Of a DNA stretch of 64,000 nucleotides, positions 1 through 11,883 are shown piece by piece. A model generated the notes under the pieces. The model was not told the DNA's origin. It ran no database searches and worked only from the letters and a program-made list of their open reading frames with translations. This DNA comes from Pelomyxa schiedti (taxonomy: Eukaryota; Evosea; Pelobiontida; Pelomyxidae), in contig JAHLWZ010000079.1 in assembly GCA_020536535.1 (NCBI GenBank), positions 23,469 through 87,468 of the forward strand, in the 5' to 3' direction. Both the position numbers and the translations under genes were made by a program. How positions within the stretch are numbered: position 1 is the first letter of the stretch; every line of letters begins with the position of its first letter.

Positions 1-3000
1 GGTCACAAAGTATAAATAAATATTGTTTCGTGTTTATACTATTTACTCACTTGTTGCTTTGCAAATATTGGGGATGTTGGTAGTGGTGGAGGAGTTTTAT
101 TTCTCACCTGCTGAAGTAACACAGCCAGTTCGTTACTGATGTCTCGTAGCTGGCATTGTGAATAGGGGAAAAAGAAGATGATATACCTCCGACGCTGTCA
201 CCATCTCTGTACTTTGGGGTTGCGTTGGCGGTTGTTGTAGGATGTGAGTTTTTTCAGTTGGAGGATTGAGTATTCCGGAACGATCTAAATTGAGATCTTA
301 AATTACAGGTGATGTTTAGAAGACCTGAATACTTGTGGAAGAGCCTATGTTTGCCATTCGCAAGTGCAAGAACCCGTTGCACACTACATGCTGCGTTTCC
401 TCTGGCCCAGCTTTCTATTAAACGTGAAAAGCCATATATGTGAATACGGTTGATTACCTCGAAGTTGGTTATATTATAGCATTGAGTCCGTTGAATTGCA
501 GGTGCTGCCTCTCGGAGTAGGTACTTGAGTTCAATGTGGCAACTACCTGCTAGACTTTGAGTATTGCACAAATGCTACTGGATACGGCGTTGTACCTAAA
601 TAAAACAGTGCATCACCGTCCCACACATCAATTTGTAAAAATTTTTCGTGCAAGTAATCAAGAAACTGTTTCCCTTGGCCCCAATAATGGGTCAAAAAGC
701 CAGGATTTTCTTTCTTTTGTAAGTAAAACAAAATTGTTACTCTAAAATAACCTTGGTTCATTTCATCTGGGAACAGCACATGAACGGCTTCATTGAGGTT
801 GTTGTTTTGTGTCGAAGGCTGCTTCAGGAAAAGTTTGCAGGTATACACTGGTGGATACCTCCAAAATCTGAAGGACAAAATAAGCGAGTGAAACTGAGGT
901 GCATCTGCGTTATGTAAGTTCGTATTCAAGGTGTGATTACTCTACTCTTTTTATCGGGGGAGTAGCCAATAAAAAGGAAAAAAATATCATTACAACAGCG
1001 CTTATCTGTGTATTCCAGGTTCATCTTGTATCTGATGATAGATTAAAGGGAAAAATACATTGCTTGAAAGATACACATAAGAGGAGTGAGGGAATTCAGT
1101 ATTACAGATGGGAGACCCATCTTCTGTTGTGAAAATAGGAAACGAGAGATCGCCGGTGCTGGGAGTTGGTGGTGCTGGCAAGTCTGTTGGCTTTCGTTTG
1201 CCTGAACTTGTTTAGATAAACAGGATTTTTTGTAGGCACCTGCAACGGTTTTCCTTGAGGACCCATGTGTACTACTGCTGACTTTTCGAGGGTTCCTTTT
1301 TGGCAAGGACACTGATGGTTCCACTTGCTTCTGGGGTGTTGGAGATGGCACTGGTGATGCTGGTGGGGAGAGAGCCGATGGTTCCATAGAAGAAGGAGAG
1401 TGAGCAACTCCGAACCCGAGGTAAAGAGGACTATCATAGAATTACAAACAAAGTAGCATCATAGAAGCAACTGTTTGGAGCAGAAAACCGAGGAAGAATC
1501 GAAAATCGACATTGAAGGCCCTGTTTGCAGCGTAATGGTTAACGAGGCACTGAATAAACACGTTAGTCCATCAGCAATCTAATCCCAGGTACTTGAGGAA
1601 TGTCTGTTTGTCTGAAAAAAATGGGACATAAGGAAACCAGCCAAGTACAACAGACAACTCTGAACTGGTGTTACCAACCACCGACTGTTGCGAACTTACA
1701 GGAAGAGGTACTCGAACTGCAAAAGGTTAGAAACATATTATTTAGATTGAAGAATATTACCAGTACACTCAAGTTGAAAAATGACTGCAAACAGGGGATG
1801 AGCAACAAAGTAAGGGAACATAATGCACTGGTCATACCATAACCCACCCCCACCACGATTGTAGAGAACACACTTTTCTGGAGGGGCAACAAAGGTATGA
1901 CCTGCAAGAACTTAGACACAGTTAAGCTTTGTAGATATCAACCATTGTGCACCCCAACTACAACTCTCTTCTCAATTATTGAAACAATTTGACCATCATT
2001 TTCTTGGAGACCTGTTTAATACCGTTAAAAAAAAGGGAACAAAAAAACCTGCAGATACCAAAAACATGCAACCTGTGTTGTTGGATGGCCTCAATTAATT
2101 CATCATCAAAATTTGGAGGCAATATCGCTTCTATAGTGCCAATTGCCAGTTCAGTGGTTGGCTTTTTTCTTTTAAACAACGAAAGAAAGCAATCAGACTC
2201 ACCACGAGAATAGGAGGAAAAAGAGGGGTTCTTAAGATGTCACAATGGGAGTATGGGGTAGGTTGAAAGTTTTTGGGAGGTTCCTTGTACTTTTTCAAAA
2301 CCCTTCTCAAACCTACAGAAGCAAGTTGAAAGGAACCAGAAGAGGTTCATTGTGTTACCTGGTATTACAGAATTTGAGCCAATAGGCTCATTTTCTCGGA
2401 TAAAGCAAATTGCAGGAGAAAATTTGGAAGCTAGACAGAGATTGTAGAATGCTTTGCTTCCAAGAAGTGGATTAAGCTGAGATCCTGGTAGATGTGACAA
2501 AAAATTGCAGTACTTGAGAATGTACTAAGATTATCAATGCCTTTGTTTGATACGACAAACATCAATGCCCGAGGAGTTCCAGCATAAATTGCATCACTGA
2601 ACTGAACTTGCCCTTTTGGAAGAGAAGACTTGTCCCTGTGAAAATTAGAGGTATGGTTTAAATGAGGAGGACCTACGCTAATCTGGTAGGATCTCCAAAA
2701 ACTGGTAAGATTGACCACCCAACAGAATATTCTTTGATTACTACTGAGTCAAGCTTGACTACATGTGTTACTTTCTCAAGTGATCAAAAACTCCAATACC
2801 TTGAACAACGTATTCGAGAATGGCCACGCAATTCTCATCAATGATAGATGAATGAAAGTAGACAGACTGGTTGTATACAACCCGTTCAAGGTTCCCGATG
2901 TTATTTCCCTCAGCCTGGAAGGATTAAAAAAAAAAAAAAAAAGAAGAAGAGTGAGAGGGAAGAAACAAACTGAAATCGGGTGACACTTGCTCTTTACCGA

Positions 3001-3711
3001 ATCGCTAATGAAGGTATTTCCAAAAAATTTCTTGGTGAAACAATCGAACATGGAAAAATGAAATTTGTACTCCACAGTCACAGAGCTTCCCCCCTGGGGG
3101 TGCAAGTTTTCAATCACTTCCATGTACTAGTTGAAGTATAAGCCGCAATTAAATTGCAGGCAGGATATTTATACCAACTCGGGAATCACAGGCACACCAT
3201 CAGCATAAACAACAGTCATACAATATGCCACAGTCCCACCCCCCCCAGGACCCTGCTGAGCTGACCCCAAGTCAAAAAAAAAAGGGGAAAAAAAAAAAAA
3301 AAAGGGAATCACATGCACACCATTGGGCAATATCTTTGGCGGGCTGCCAGCAGCATCAAGCGGTATGGACGGTAGCCCACTGGCGCTCCCGTAGAACGCC
3401 AGCCATTTTGCAGACAACCCCCCAGCCTGCTCCACGTACCACTGAAACGTGCCCCCCCCTTCTCCCCCGCCGCCCCCCCTGCCACTTGGTTGCCCACGCC
3501 GCTCCCCTCGCGGGCCGCTCCCCCGCGTGGGTTGCTCGTATGTGGTCCACCCCCCCAGCTGGTGCGTACCCCTGGGTGTCAGGGTCAGGCTGGGCGATGC
3601 CGCTGCCGTGGCATAGTCCCTGGGAGACCCGGACGGTGGCGGTACGCCTGTCCGCTTTCTGGAGGTCGCCGCTACTCCGGAGCCCCGGGATTGCCTTTGC
3701 CTTGGCTGCAT
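1..3711 (-). CDS. NPHP4: NPHP4-like (nephrocystin-4) ciliary protein, 3' end outside window
   Basis: Nephrocystin-4 is a scaffold of the ciliary transition zone. Matches to the family appear in the expected order on the minus strand. An N-terminal C2-like stretch (YKFHFSMFDCFTKKFFG, near 3040-3090) is followed by VYFHSSIIDENCVAIL (near 2800-2870). Then comes VQFSDAIYAGTPRALMF (near 2560-2600), a second C2-like block with LQIDVWDGDALFYL (near 590-640), HIELKYLLREAAPAIQ (near 490-540), and a helix ELRDISNELAVLLQQ (near 115-160). Splicing restores these blocks. Intron 3127-3174 (48 nt) joins PEL to YMEVIENL, and an intron of about 46 nt near 545-590 gives YLAGSCHIELK. The first in-frame ATG is at 3711, and the N-terminal ~110 residues are Gly/Pro/Arg-rich and GC-rich. 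The C-terminal Ig-like half of the family lies beyond the left edge. The identification is good; the exact exon map is approximate. Confidence 0.82.
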
Positions 3712-3752
3712 TGTTTTTTTGGTTGGGTTTCGTGGCACGAGAAATCAGAAAC
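3712..3752. promoter_or_regulatory. 41-bp divergent spacer between NPHP4-like and THOC7 starts
   Basis: Only 41 bp separate the two predicted ATG codons, which face away from each other. The spacer holds a run of seven T residues and no obvious TATA box. The two 5' UTRs must overlap or be extremely short, so this is presumably a shared bidirectional promoter. That role is inferred from geometry only. Confidence 0.5.
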
Positions 3753-4684
3753 ATGTCCAACAAGCGGGGGGATGGACAGCCGGGACCGCAGCACGGAGTG
3801 GGCGCGGCGTCGGTGGCTACGACGGGGACGGCAACAGGGGGGGCGGCAGGGGTGGGCGACGTGGAGGACGGCGTTATTCGACTCAAGCTGCTGCTGAGGG
3901 AAATGAATTTGAGACGGTTCACAATAAAGTTTCTGGCTTGGTGCGAACTGGTGGACAAGAACACTGACCCCCATGACTGGTTTTTTTTTTTTTTTCCCCG
4001 CATTGATATGTTACTTTTGTATATAACCGGTTGCATCCAATTTACCTGTACAAAGCTATGAGTTGCAGCAAAGCCTTATTCGGGAGTTGAATATGTACGA
4101 GTTTGTCTTCCAGAAAGCAGACGTGGCACTCAAGACATATCAGGAAGAGAAAGAGGCCTATGACGCATTGTGTGCCAAAAGAGGTAACCTTCTCTTGACC
4201 GTTTATCACTGTCATAACTGTACTTATATATATAGTTGAGGAAATCGCTCAAATAGAAAGGGAAATTCTTGATTTAACGGTGTAGTACGCTCTGTGTACC
4301 CCCATTGTTGATGTCAATAAGGCTCAACTCGAAGATGAGAAAGTCAGCCTACAACATAACGAAGAGTATGCAGCCCTAAAACGCGCAATATCAGAGAGGC
4401 CCCCCTCCCAAGACTCTGAAAGGTTCCAATTTTTCTCACACATATCTTCGCATCACCAAACCCACAGAGAGATAGCCTCTCTCGAGAAAGAGCTGGCAGA
4501 TTTGCAGCAGAGTGCCGAAGATGTTTCAATCAAGTTAGACACTAGGTCAAAACAGTTTGCACTTCTTATGCACGCACTGTCCCAGCTTTCATCTGACGTG
4601 GTATGTGTTTCGATTCCAAGAAAAGTTCTAACGTTAAAACCTCTGTAGGCACCCACTACCACTGACACTAACATGAGGGACTGA
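3753..4684 (+). CDS. THOC7: THO complex subunit 7
   Basis: THOC7 is a coiled-coil subunit of the THO/TREX complex, which couples transcription to mRNA packaging and nuclear export. The Ala/Gly-rich N-terminus runs into VIRLKLLLREMNLRRFTIKF and a WCELV segment typical of the family start. Intron 3980-4055 (76 nt, starting with a long T run) joins DPHD to CYELQQSLIRELNMYEF. Next comes ALKTYQEEKEAYDALCAKR, then ALKRAISERP, and finally REIASLEKELADLQQ and KLDTRSKQFALLMHALSQL. This order and the YDAL and RSKQF..LL motifs match THOC7. A last intron (from about 4600) leads to a short tail APTTTDTNMRD and a TGA at 4682-4684. The length of roughly 230-240 residues is normal for the family. Confidence 0.85.
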
Positions 4685-5517
4685 ACAACGAAAAAATTGG
4701 ACATCTTTTCTTCGCATCCTGCATGATGATATAATATTTTTCTTGCGTTTGGACAGTTTGAAAGAAGAAGAGGAACGGAGAACCCGCAAAGGGGGGCCCG
4801 TGTTCGTACCGCCTTACGTGGTGTAAGATTGGGGCGGTTAGAGCTTTTCCGTGTACATTCGCGAATCCCGCGGTTTCTTGATTGTACACTGGACAAAATT
4901 CCGCCCCCGGTCGAGCTTTGGTCGGAATAGGCATTAGATCATTGATGTCTCGAAGATCACAATAGGAATTTGCCGTGAATGCGTTTCCAATCCGGAATAA
5001 ACAATCCGCTAATGGACCATTAGCGGTAAAAGGTACCCGGCCAAACTCCACAATAATTTACAACACAGTACAGTGAATATGAGAAAAGAACATGGTACCA
5101 AGAGGTGAAGAAAGAACAAAAAAACAAGCAAAGTTGTGTCGAGGGAAAAAAAATAAAAAATAAAAACTTCACAACAAACCAAGCAACACGCACACCCTGC
5201 AACACACCAACACCCCATAAAACAACAAATCAATTAATTCAAAGAGGTTCTGTGTAGTCAACACCCCGCATTCCCAGCAAGGAAACGATACCTGTGAGAA
5301 TTTGTGAGGAGAAGTAAAAAAAGTAAAAAAAATCCCCAACGACGATTTGCGCCACGGGGGTAGTACCAACTGTCGTCAGCTGACTTGCATCCACGATATC
5401 ACTGTGTGACACACACTCGTGCCGTATCCGTATACATACTGCCACGCCACACCAGTGAGCGTTGGTTCATTCCACCACGTGCCTGTTGTCACTGTGGTTA
5501 CTTCGTTCATTTCAGCA
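4685..5517. other. Intergenic spacer, no supportable gene
   Basis: This 833-bp gap follows THOC7 and precedes the next plus-strand gene. A minus-strand open frame covers 4668-5051 without an ATG start and without a family I recognise, so I do not call it a gene. The part from about 4780 to 5040 is richer in CpG than the flanks and contains a perfect palindrome at 5006-5026. The rest is A-rich on the plus strand with homopolymer runs. It probably includes the THOC7 3' end and the upstream region of the next gene. Confidence 0.6.
5006..5026. repeat. Perfect inverted repeat, 10-bp arms around one base
   Basis: The arms CCGCTAATGG and CCATTAGCGG are exact reverse complements separated by a single A. 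It lies in the THOC7 downstream spacer, about 490 bp before the next ATG. It could be a dimeric protein-binding site, or a terminal-repeat relic of a small element; the sequence does not decide. Confidence 0.6.
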
Positions 5518-7964
5518 ATGTGGAGAGATACGACTACAAATAGCGGCAGCGGCGGCGGCAGCGGCAGCGGCAGCAGCAGCAGCAGCAACGCCAACATTAA
5601 CACTGGCGGCGGTACTGGTGGTGTTGCGCCACTCAACGCCAATACCAGCGCAACAGTAAGCAGCACGAGCACCACCATGAGCAGCAGCAGCAGCAGCAGC
5701 AGCGGAGGCGGCGGCAGTGGAAGCACATGGGGGCAGCTGCCTGCCTTGACAGAGGAGGATGTACGCCGGATTGGGAGAGGAGTGACTGGGGGAAACGTTG
5801 GAGCTCAGACGCCGCTGAATGTGAATGTGGCTGTGGACGTGGTCTCGTCTGGGCCCCCACTGCTCCCACACAGCACCAGCATCGTAAGTCAGGGAGGCAC
5901 CACGACCAGTACTGCTCCTATGCCCAGGCAGCGCCCTCCAGGAGCGTTTTCAGTACCCGCATTCCTACGAGTATGTACACGCCTTGTGTGTTGTTTGTTT
6001 GTTGCGCTTTTTTTTTTTTTTTTTTTTTTTTTGATTTGTTTCTTGTTCCACATGGGGCATTGAGAAGGGTGCATTGAAGGAGTAAGTACTTACTTGCGAC
6101 AAATCGTTTCGTGATTGTCATTCTCTGCTGGTTTTTTTGTCTTCCTTTCCTTGTGTTGCAATGCCTGATGTACTGTTTACCAGCGAACTCACTTCCTCTA
6201 CGTTTCCTCGTACAGACTTATCTACCCGATTTATTAGAATCACCACAATTTCGACCTTATACACAACCTCTTGTATTCAACGGGAGACAGATGTCTACAT
6301 CAGAGCCCCCACCTCTCACCAACAACCAAATTCAGCGGATCACTGACCACGTTATGGCTCACACTCCTCCGACTGATAATCAGACTGAAAAGCTTGAACT
6401 CGTAAACAAACTAGAAGAAATGCAGAGACATCAAAATTCAGAATTCACTTCCAATGTGCCTGCACACGGTCCAGCGCGGCCTCCTTTTATTCCTGAGGCT
6501 GAGAAAGTTGTCAGAAGCGACCTTCTTTTCACTCTCCCTCAGGAGCTTCGCTCACCCACACTCCCTCCAAGGATTCCACTTTCATCTTACTTTGCTCCAT
6601 GGGGAGAAGATAGTAGATCCCCAATAGAACCAATTCCCTGCACCCAGCTTGAAGTCACGCTATCTTCCTATAAGATTTTCAAACACAAGAAATTTCAGGT
6701 AGAAACCATCCCAATTTCCCTCTCTTAACCCCAACACAGATGTTCATTAAGATTGATAGAATGCTGAAGCAGAAACTCTGTTTGTCCAGTGATGATATCC
6801 TTTTGGCTGGATTGACTGCGAAATGCTGCAGAGAAAACTCCAATGAAGGTTCTCCGGATTGTTTTTTTTTCATCACTTCTTACGAATGAAGAGGTCGAGA
6901 ACTGCAGGATATGTGCTCCTAATCGCAAAGTTGTTACCATTGGAGTTTCGTCTCAGTCTCCATTTCAACCTACATCAGCTATAAGCAGCAATACAAACAA
7001 CCCCATGGATGTTTTCGTGTTTGACGACTGCAAGTCTAATTGCTCTTCTTCAAGGTAACCTCTTGAACCCATTAGGTGGGTTATTCACAAAAAGCAGGGA
7101 TCACTTGCACGCATCCTTGACCTTAGTGGTGGAGTTGCAACCTGGGGCTACAATTAGGTCCCCTCCTTTCGTGTTGCAAGCAAGGGCGGCCCAGAGCCGA
7201 ATACCAAGTATAACTCTTTTTCTCTGACTAACCTTCACTAATTGAACCGTAAGAATCTAAAACCACATCCTCTACGCAAGTATCCTCAAGAGGGAAACGG
7301 AAGCATGTCTCAGGTTCCCTGGTTTCCCCTCCCCTAACATCATCCGATCCGGCCGCGAGTATGATGAATGAAACAAGCCCATTTGTTTATACCTCAAGCA
7401 CAAGCACCACACCCACAAGCACACCCTCAAGCTCCACAAGCACACCAATAACAACAACCACAGGCGTAAGCACACCAATCACCACCACCACACCCATAAC
7501 AACCACCTCAGCCGCACCATCCCCGGGGATTATAAGCTCCCCCTCGCCCGGCCATACATTTACACCAGACCAGCTCCTGGATCAGCCGCACCACCCCGGC
7601 TCTGACACCAAGTGCTACGGTAAGACATGTATCCCTCTGACCTACCCTAAGGCTAACCCCTACCCAGTTTTCCTTCATGTGCTGCAAACCGGAACAGTCG
7701 ATTCCGATAAACCAGACATCAGAGACTTTCAGACGTTAACCCGAAATCTTCCCGGTTTCATTCATTTTGAAGACCGGTCGCTAGCAGGTTTATTGCCGCA
7801 TCCGGTTTGTTCTCTTTTACTGATTGCCGGCAATAGGTGGGATGGTGATACTATTCCATTTCTTTGACAGCGTAATGCACGCTACCTCCGCTATGCAAAT
7901 CGTTAACACCTACTTTGATAACCACAAACAATTCACAGTGCAGGCTGTTGTCCAAAGTTGGTGA
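5518..7964 (+). CDS. Unrecognised protein with Gly/Ser and Thr/Ser/Pro low-complexity regions and a weak RRM-like C-terminus
   Basis: I do not recognise the family. The first exon encodes a Gly/Ser repeat region (near 5537-5720), then a unique stretch with ALTEEDVRRIGRGV. A ~240-nt intron with a long T run ends near 6212 and continues in frame with TYLPDLLESPQFRPYTQPL. Later exons give KFQMFIKIDRMLKQKL, a cysteine-containing segment (AKCCRENSNE, then ENCRICAPNRKVVTIGVSS) and a Thr/Ser/Pro run near 7360-7530. The C-terminus, joined across a 49-nt intron, reads IHFEDRSLAGGMVILFHFFD and AMQIVNTYFDNHKQFTVQ, ending with a TGA at 7962-7964. That end looks like the beta-alpha-beta second half of an RRM, as in Mei2-like proteins, but the match is weak. 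The Cys cluster could bind metal. It might be two genes; no internal start or stop clearly separates them. Confidence 0.5.
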
Positions 7965-8038
7965 GAAATCCACCAACAACCATTTTTGACTGTACAAAGC
8001 TGAACAAAGAAACACTTTTTACAAAAAAGCCCTTATGT

Positions 8039-9390
8039 TTAGTGGTCATTGTTGCTCTCTGTGGAGGGAGCAACATTTGGGGTTGGTTTGTTTGTTGAGT
8101 CATGCTCTTGTGCTTGTTGTGCTTGCAGTAAGGCTTTCTCTCTTTTTTGCCGCTCAGCAGCTGCTGCCAGTCTACCAAGTACTTGCCTTTCATATGTCAA
8201 ATGAGACTGAAGAGAGATTCCGGGCTCTCCTTCACTAGCACTCGTTGAACTTGTTGTACTGCTTGTACTAGTGCTCGCTGAGGTAGTGGTTGAACTTGTT
8301 GCCGGGACTGGTGTGTCAGCAGGTACATGGGACGGTGGTGGAGCAGGTTTTGACGGGAGCGATTCACTTTTTTGGACAAGAATAATCTTCAATCTGTTAT
8401 CTTCAAATCCAGATTCGCTAGATGCCAGTTTCTATTGCTAATGAGAATGCATAAAAACTAGTATGAACATACTGCACTTTCTAGCTTTGCAAAGGATACT
8501 ACGGCACTCCCGCCCTTTGCAGCCATCAGCAATGCATCAATGGTGCCGTATTGACTGAAGAGTGCTTGTAGGTGTTCCCTGGTGTATAAATGTGTTGTTG
8601 GTGATGCTTTTGTGCTCCATCTTACCTTGATTGTTCCACCCTGATCTGTTGTGTTGTTGGGATTAGAGGTGTCTACGTTTTTTCATCCTTACCAGGCGGA
8701 GACTTTACAGTCGTGGAGGCAGTGGGAATAATGTTTGCAGTGGGTTGTTCAGCGGCTTGTTGTTTCTTTTTCTGCAACATTCTCTCGTAACCCTCACGCT
8801 TTAACCGCATAATCTATGTACAGTAAGGACAACACAGGGGAAAAAAGAGAAAAAACCAACTGTGGCAGATGGATATTACCTCTGCTTCAAGTCTCTTTCT
8901 AGCTTGCTCTTCTTCATTTCTAGAGCGCTTAGCGGCTCTCTCTCTTTCAAGAAGACCTTTTATATATAACTATGGTACAAAAGTTCCCAATAGTACATAC
9001 TGTCTGCCATGCGTTTTCTCGACTCGTCAGCGAAAACGGTCCGCTGCTGCCGAGCACTTTTCGCAGCAATAAGAGCGTCATAAGCTTGCCTCGCCGCCTG
9101 ATCAAGAAGAATTTCCTTAGCCTTCTTAATTTGCATGAATATCTCCGCTAGGAGCGGTTAGACAAGACAGTACATAAGTAAATAATATTATGCAATAAAA
9201 ATCAAAAATCCAACGAACCAGCACGAGGGTTGCCCTTGTTCTTATCGGGGTGGTGGATCTTTGCCTTCTCCTTATACGCAGTGTTTATCTGCTGCGGGGA
9301 CGCGTCCACCGGCACCCCCAACAACACATACAGCGACACATCGTCCGGAATACCGCCCAACAGCCCAGCCCCCGGTGGCCCCCCGCTCAT
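8039..9390 (-). CDS. DNAJC17: DNAJC17-like J-domain/RRM splicing cofactor
   Basis: DNAJC17 (yeast Cwc23 type) is a J-domain protein of the spliceosome. The start at 9390 opens a J domain with LYVLLGVPVDASPQQINTAYK and the diagnostic HPD motif in KIHHPDKNKGNPRA. The next exons read KEILLDQAARQAYDALIAAK and SARQQRTVFADESRKRMAD, then an E/R-rich helical segment (RSRNEEEQARKRLEAE). An RRM-like part follows with YTREHLQALFSQYGTIDALL and GGSAVVSFAKLESA, then a Pro/Ser/Thr linker. The C-terminal helix LTYERQVLGRLAAAAERQK matches the end of the family. The stop is at 8039-8041, 75 bp from the convergent gene on the left. About five short introns are present. The protein may act on PRP8-containing spliceosomes, but its nearness to PRP8 here is probably chance. 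Confidence 0.85.
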
Positions 9391-9469
9391 CTCCTCAGTG
9401 TCTTCTTTTTTTTAATTTTTTATTTTACTTCAAAAAAAATAGGGTTTCCAAATTGAATATTCCATGAGA

Positions 9470-11636
9470 TTAGTGGGAGGAGCGGTGTGAGGAAGTCGTT
9501 GTTGTGGATGCTGTTGTGGTGGTGCAGTTTGGTGACCCACCGGTGGTACGGTCTATGACTGGGACTGCAGGCTCAAAGCATACTGTTGAGACATAAGCGT
9601 CGACCAAGTACTTCTGCTTGATGAGGGCGTCTCGCCACTCGGTAGTTTCGGCGTTGGTGGTGCCGGAGACATAGAATACCGGCGCACCGGAATTGGTGCT
9701 GCTCTGGTCGCTCATTCCGATGACGAGGCGAAGTGACGTCTGGCCCTCGTGTGAAACTTCCTCGATTGCGCATTCATAGAGTGGAATCTTCACAACAGTT
9801 TTCTGTTGTTGTGTAAGAATGGCCGGATATAGCCGAAAAGTACACACATCTCTAAAAGTGTTGTCATATAAAGTGACAACTCCTTGACAGCAGTGTGCCC
9901 AGAAAAGGCCACGTGCAACGTGGCTTTCAACCTTGATGGGCCCTTCTTTTTCCTACCGAGATATAATCGTTAGAAAGGAAGTATTTGTGGCTTGTTTTAT
10001 CAGTTCCAAACCTTTGTCGGTGTTATTGGCATAGCTGTGGCGTTATAATGATTGCATGACGCTTTGATTGCAGCCATCCACTCGTCACAGATTTCTTTGT
10101 TTTCTGCCTATCTTGATAATTGATATGCAAAAAATCCATACGCCAATATACCTTTAATATTATAATTCTGCCAGGGAATTCTATTCCAAAAGCGTGGTGA
10201 TGTATGTTTGGGGCTGGGTATACTGTGCAGGCAAGCTGTTTGTGGTGAGGTTACTACTTTAGGGGAACATACCTTCAAACAGTAAACGTTATCGCTTCCC
10301 CCAGTTGTATTTACATCCTCAGGTCTGTTAAGTTCCTTCTCGCCCAGTGTCTGTGAGGCCCAGTACCTAAGAAAAGGAATCAATATCTTTTTTCCTGTCT
10401 GATAATAAAACGCATACGAAAGAGAGTAATTCTTAAGTACAAAGAACCTTTTTTTCCAATTCTTAGTTGGACCCTTGTCCCCTCTCTTCCAAAGGAACCC
10501 TAGGTATTTCTTATAGGCAAAGAGTAGCACAATGTTGAAATGTACCAGAGAGAAGAGGATTTGGAAAAGGTGGTGGTACTAGAGGTGCTTTCCCTGAATT
10601 TGGATCAGACGGGTCGTTTGGCGGTTTTGAAGTCAGAGCAGAGTACCAGGCTTGTGTTTCCTGCCCAGCATTCAGTAACATCATAATTTATGAACAAAAG
10701 TACCAGTTGAGAATCGCCACACAACAAGCACTTGCCGTCTCCAACTTGAAGACAAATTATACTGGAATTTGATCGTCTTAGGTCATTTGTGAGCACCTCC
10801 TTGTGAAGGTCACCTAATCGTACTAGGGAAATGAGAGTGTGAGACATTGGCTGAATCAACGCAAGGGTTGGCGTTTCTGCCGCTGTCTGAAAGTCACAGT
10901 GAAATAAAGTACATAAATTTCTTGAGTACCATGATTTTCTGTCCAAGGCAAAGTACGTTTCTACTCACTATAAGTCTAGCCCATTCTCTTGACCAGCGCT
11001 GGCTCCCTGGCTGCATAACCCACAACCATCCCTCTCTGCTTGGCTTGAATGCGTGGTATAGTTGTACAATATAGGTGAATATCTGTGGAGAATCTGAATT
11101 AGGCTGAATGCAACGTTAAAATAACCATACAAGCCTCTTATCTTTCATGTCGTCAATTCCCAGTAGTCTGGGAATGCCGATCTATAACCAGTAAGAGTTG
11201 AGTGTGGAAAAAAAAAACAACCTTTTCTGCAATAGAAAAGGCAAGATTAAGAGTTTCATGTGGATTCATGGTAGGTAGTCGAGAAATATCAATTAAGTCC
11301 TGGAGGTATATGAGAGTTATATGCACCCCTTAGGCTGGTGGGTAACTTACAGGTCGCGACCATTGCAGAAAATGATACAACAAACTACAAAAAGCACCTC
11401 CACTGAGCCAACTTCAATACTGTTAAGAAAAAGATAAAGAACCACAAAGCAGGTGGATTTTGGTTTTAGGAACATGGGTGCACTCACCTCTCACCAAAGT
11501 CCACGACGTTTACACCGTGCTCCTTGGCAATACCTCTGCACCACAGCATCAGGCCCATCTATTCCCTGTTCGTCAGTCTTTAAAACGACGGTTCGTTGAC
11601 GTTTAAAACCTTGCCGCGCTCACCACCGTTCGCCAT
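9470..11636 (-). CDS. Calponin-homology plus two PH-like domains, cytoskeletal/membrane adaptor
   Basis: The start at 11636 gives MANGGERGK. A 54-nt intron then leads to MGLMLWCRGIAKEHGVNVVDF, the beginning of a calponin-homology domain. That domain continues with DLIDISRLPTMNPHETLNLA and EKIGIPRLLGIDDM, a classical actin-binding CH2 pattern, and closes with QIFTYIVQLYHAF. A PH-like start follows (REGWLWVMQPGSQRWSREWARL). A second PH domain begins LGFLWKRGDKGPTKNWKKRF, and its end carries EWRDALI near 9640. The tail is Thr/Ser-rich. CH plus PH suggests an actin-associated protein recruited to phosphoinositide membranes. I cannot name a specific ortholog. Seven or more introns of 45-90 nt are needed. 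Confidence 0.75.
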
Positions 11637-11883
11637 GTTTTCGTTTGGTGATTTCTTCGCCCCTTTAAGCTCAGTGAAGTGAACCAGCTAGACAATCTCA
11701 CACAGTGATCGGAACACCTGGAGTGGCACTCCAGGGTATCGTCTGGTTGCTGGCTGGGGCTCTGAGGAGAGTGTCAGTTTTCACCCAGTTTTCCCGCACT
11801 TCCAATGTTCCGGTAATCATCCTTCGGCTAAGGGGAAGAAGAGGAAAAAAAACCTTGGGGTCTGGGGTGTCGGTGATACAGGG
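11637..11883. promoter_or_regulatory. Divergent promoter region, CH-PH gene and SLC35F6-like gene
   Basis: This 247-bp spacer lies between two ATGs that point away from each other. No TATA-like box or repeat stands out. It must hold both 5' UTRs and promoters. Confidence 0.45.

Noticed and set aside
3225-4061. 278-codon plus-strand frame through the NPHP4/THOC7 starts
   Set aside because: Up to 3752 it is the antisense of the NPHP4 N-terminal exon; only the part from 3753 to 3979 is real coding sequence (THOC7).
4668-5051. Minus-strand open frame of about 127 codons downstream of THOC7
   Set aside because: It begins with GTG, not ATG, overlaps the THOC7 end, and has no family resemblance or plausible splice partners.
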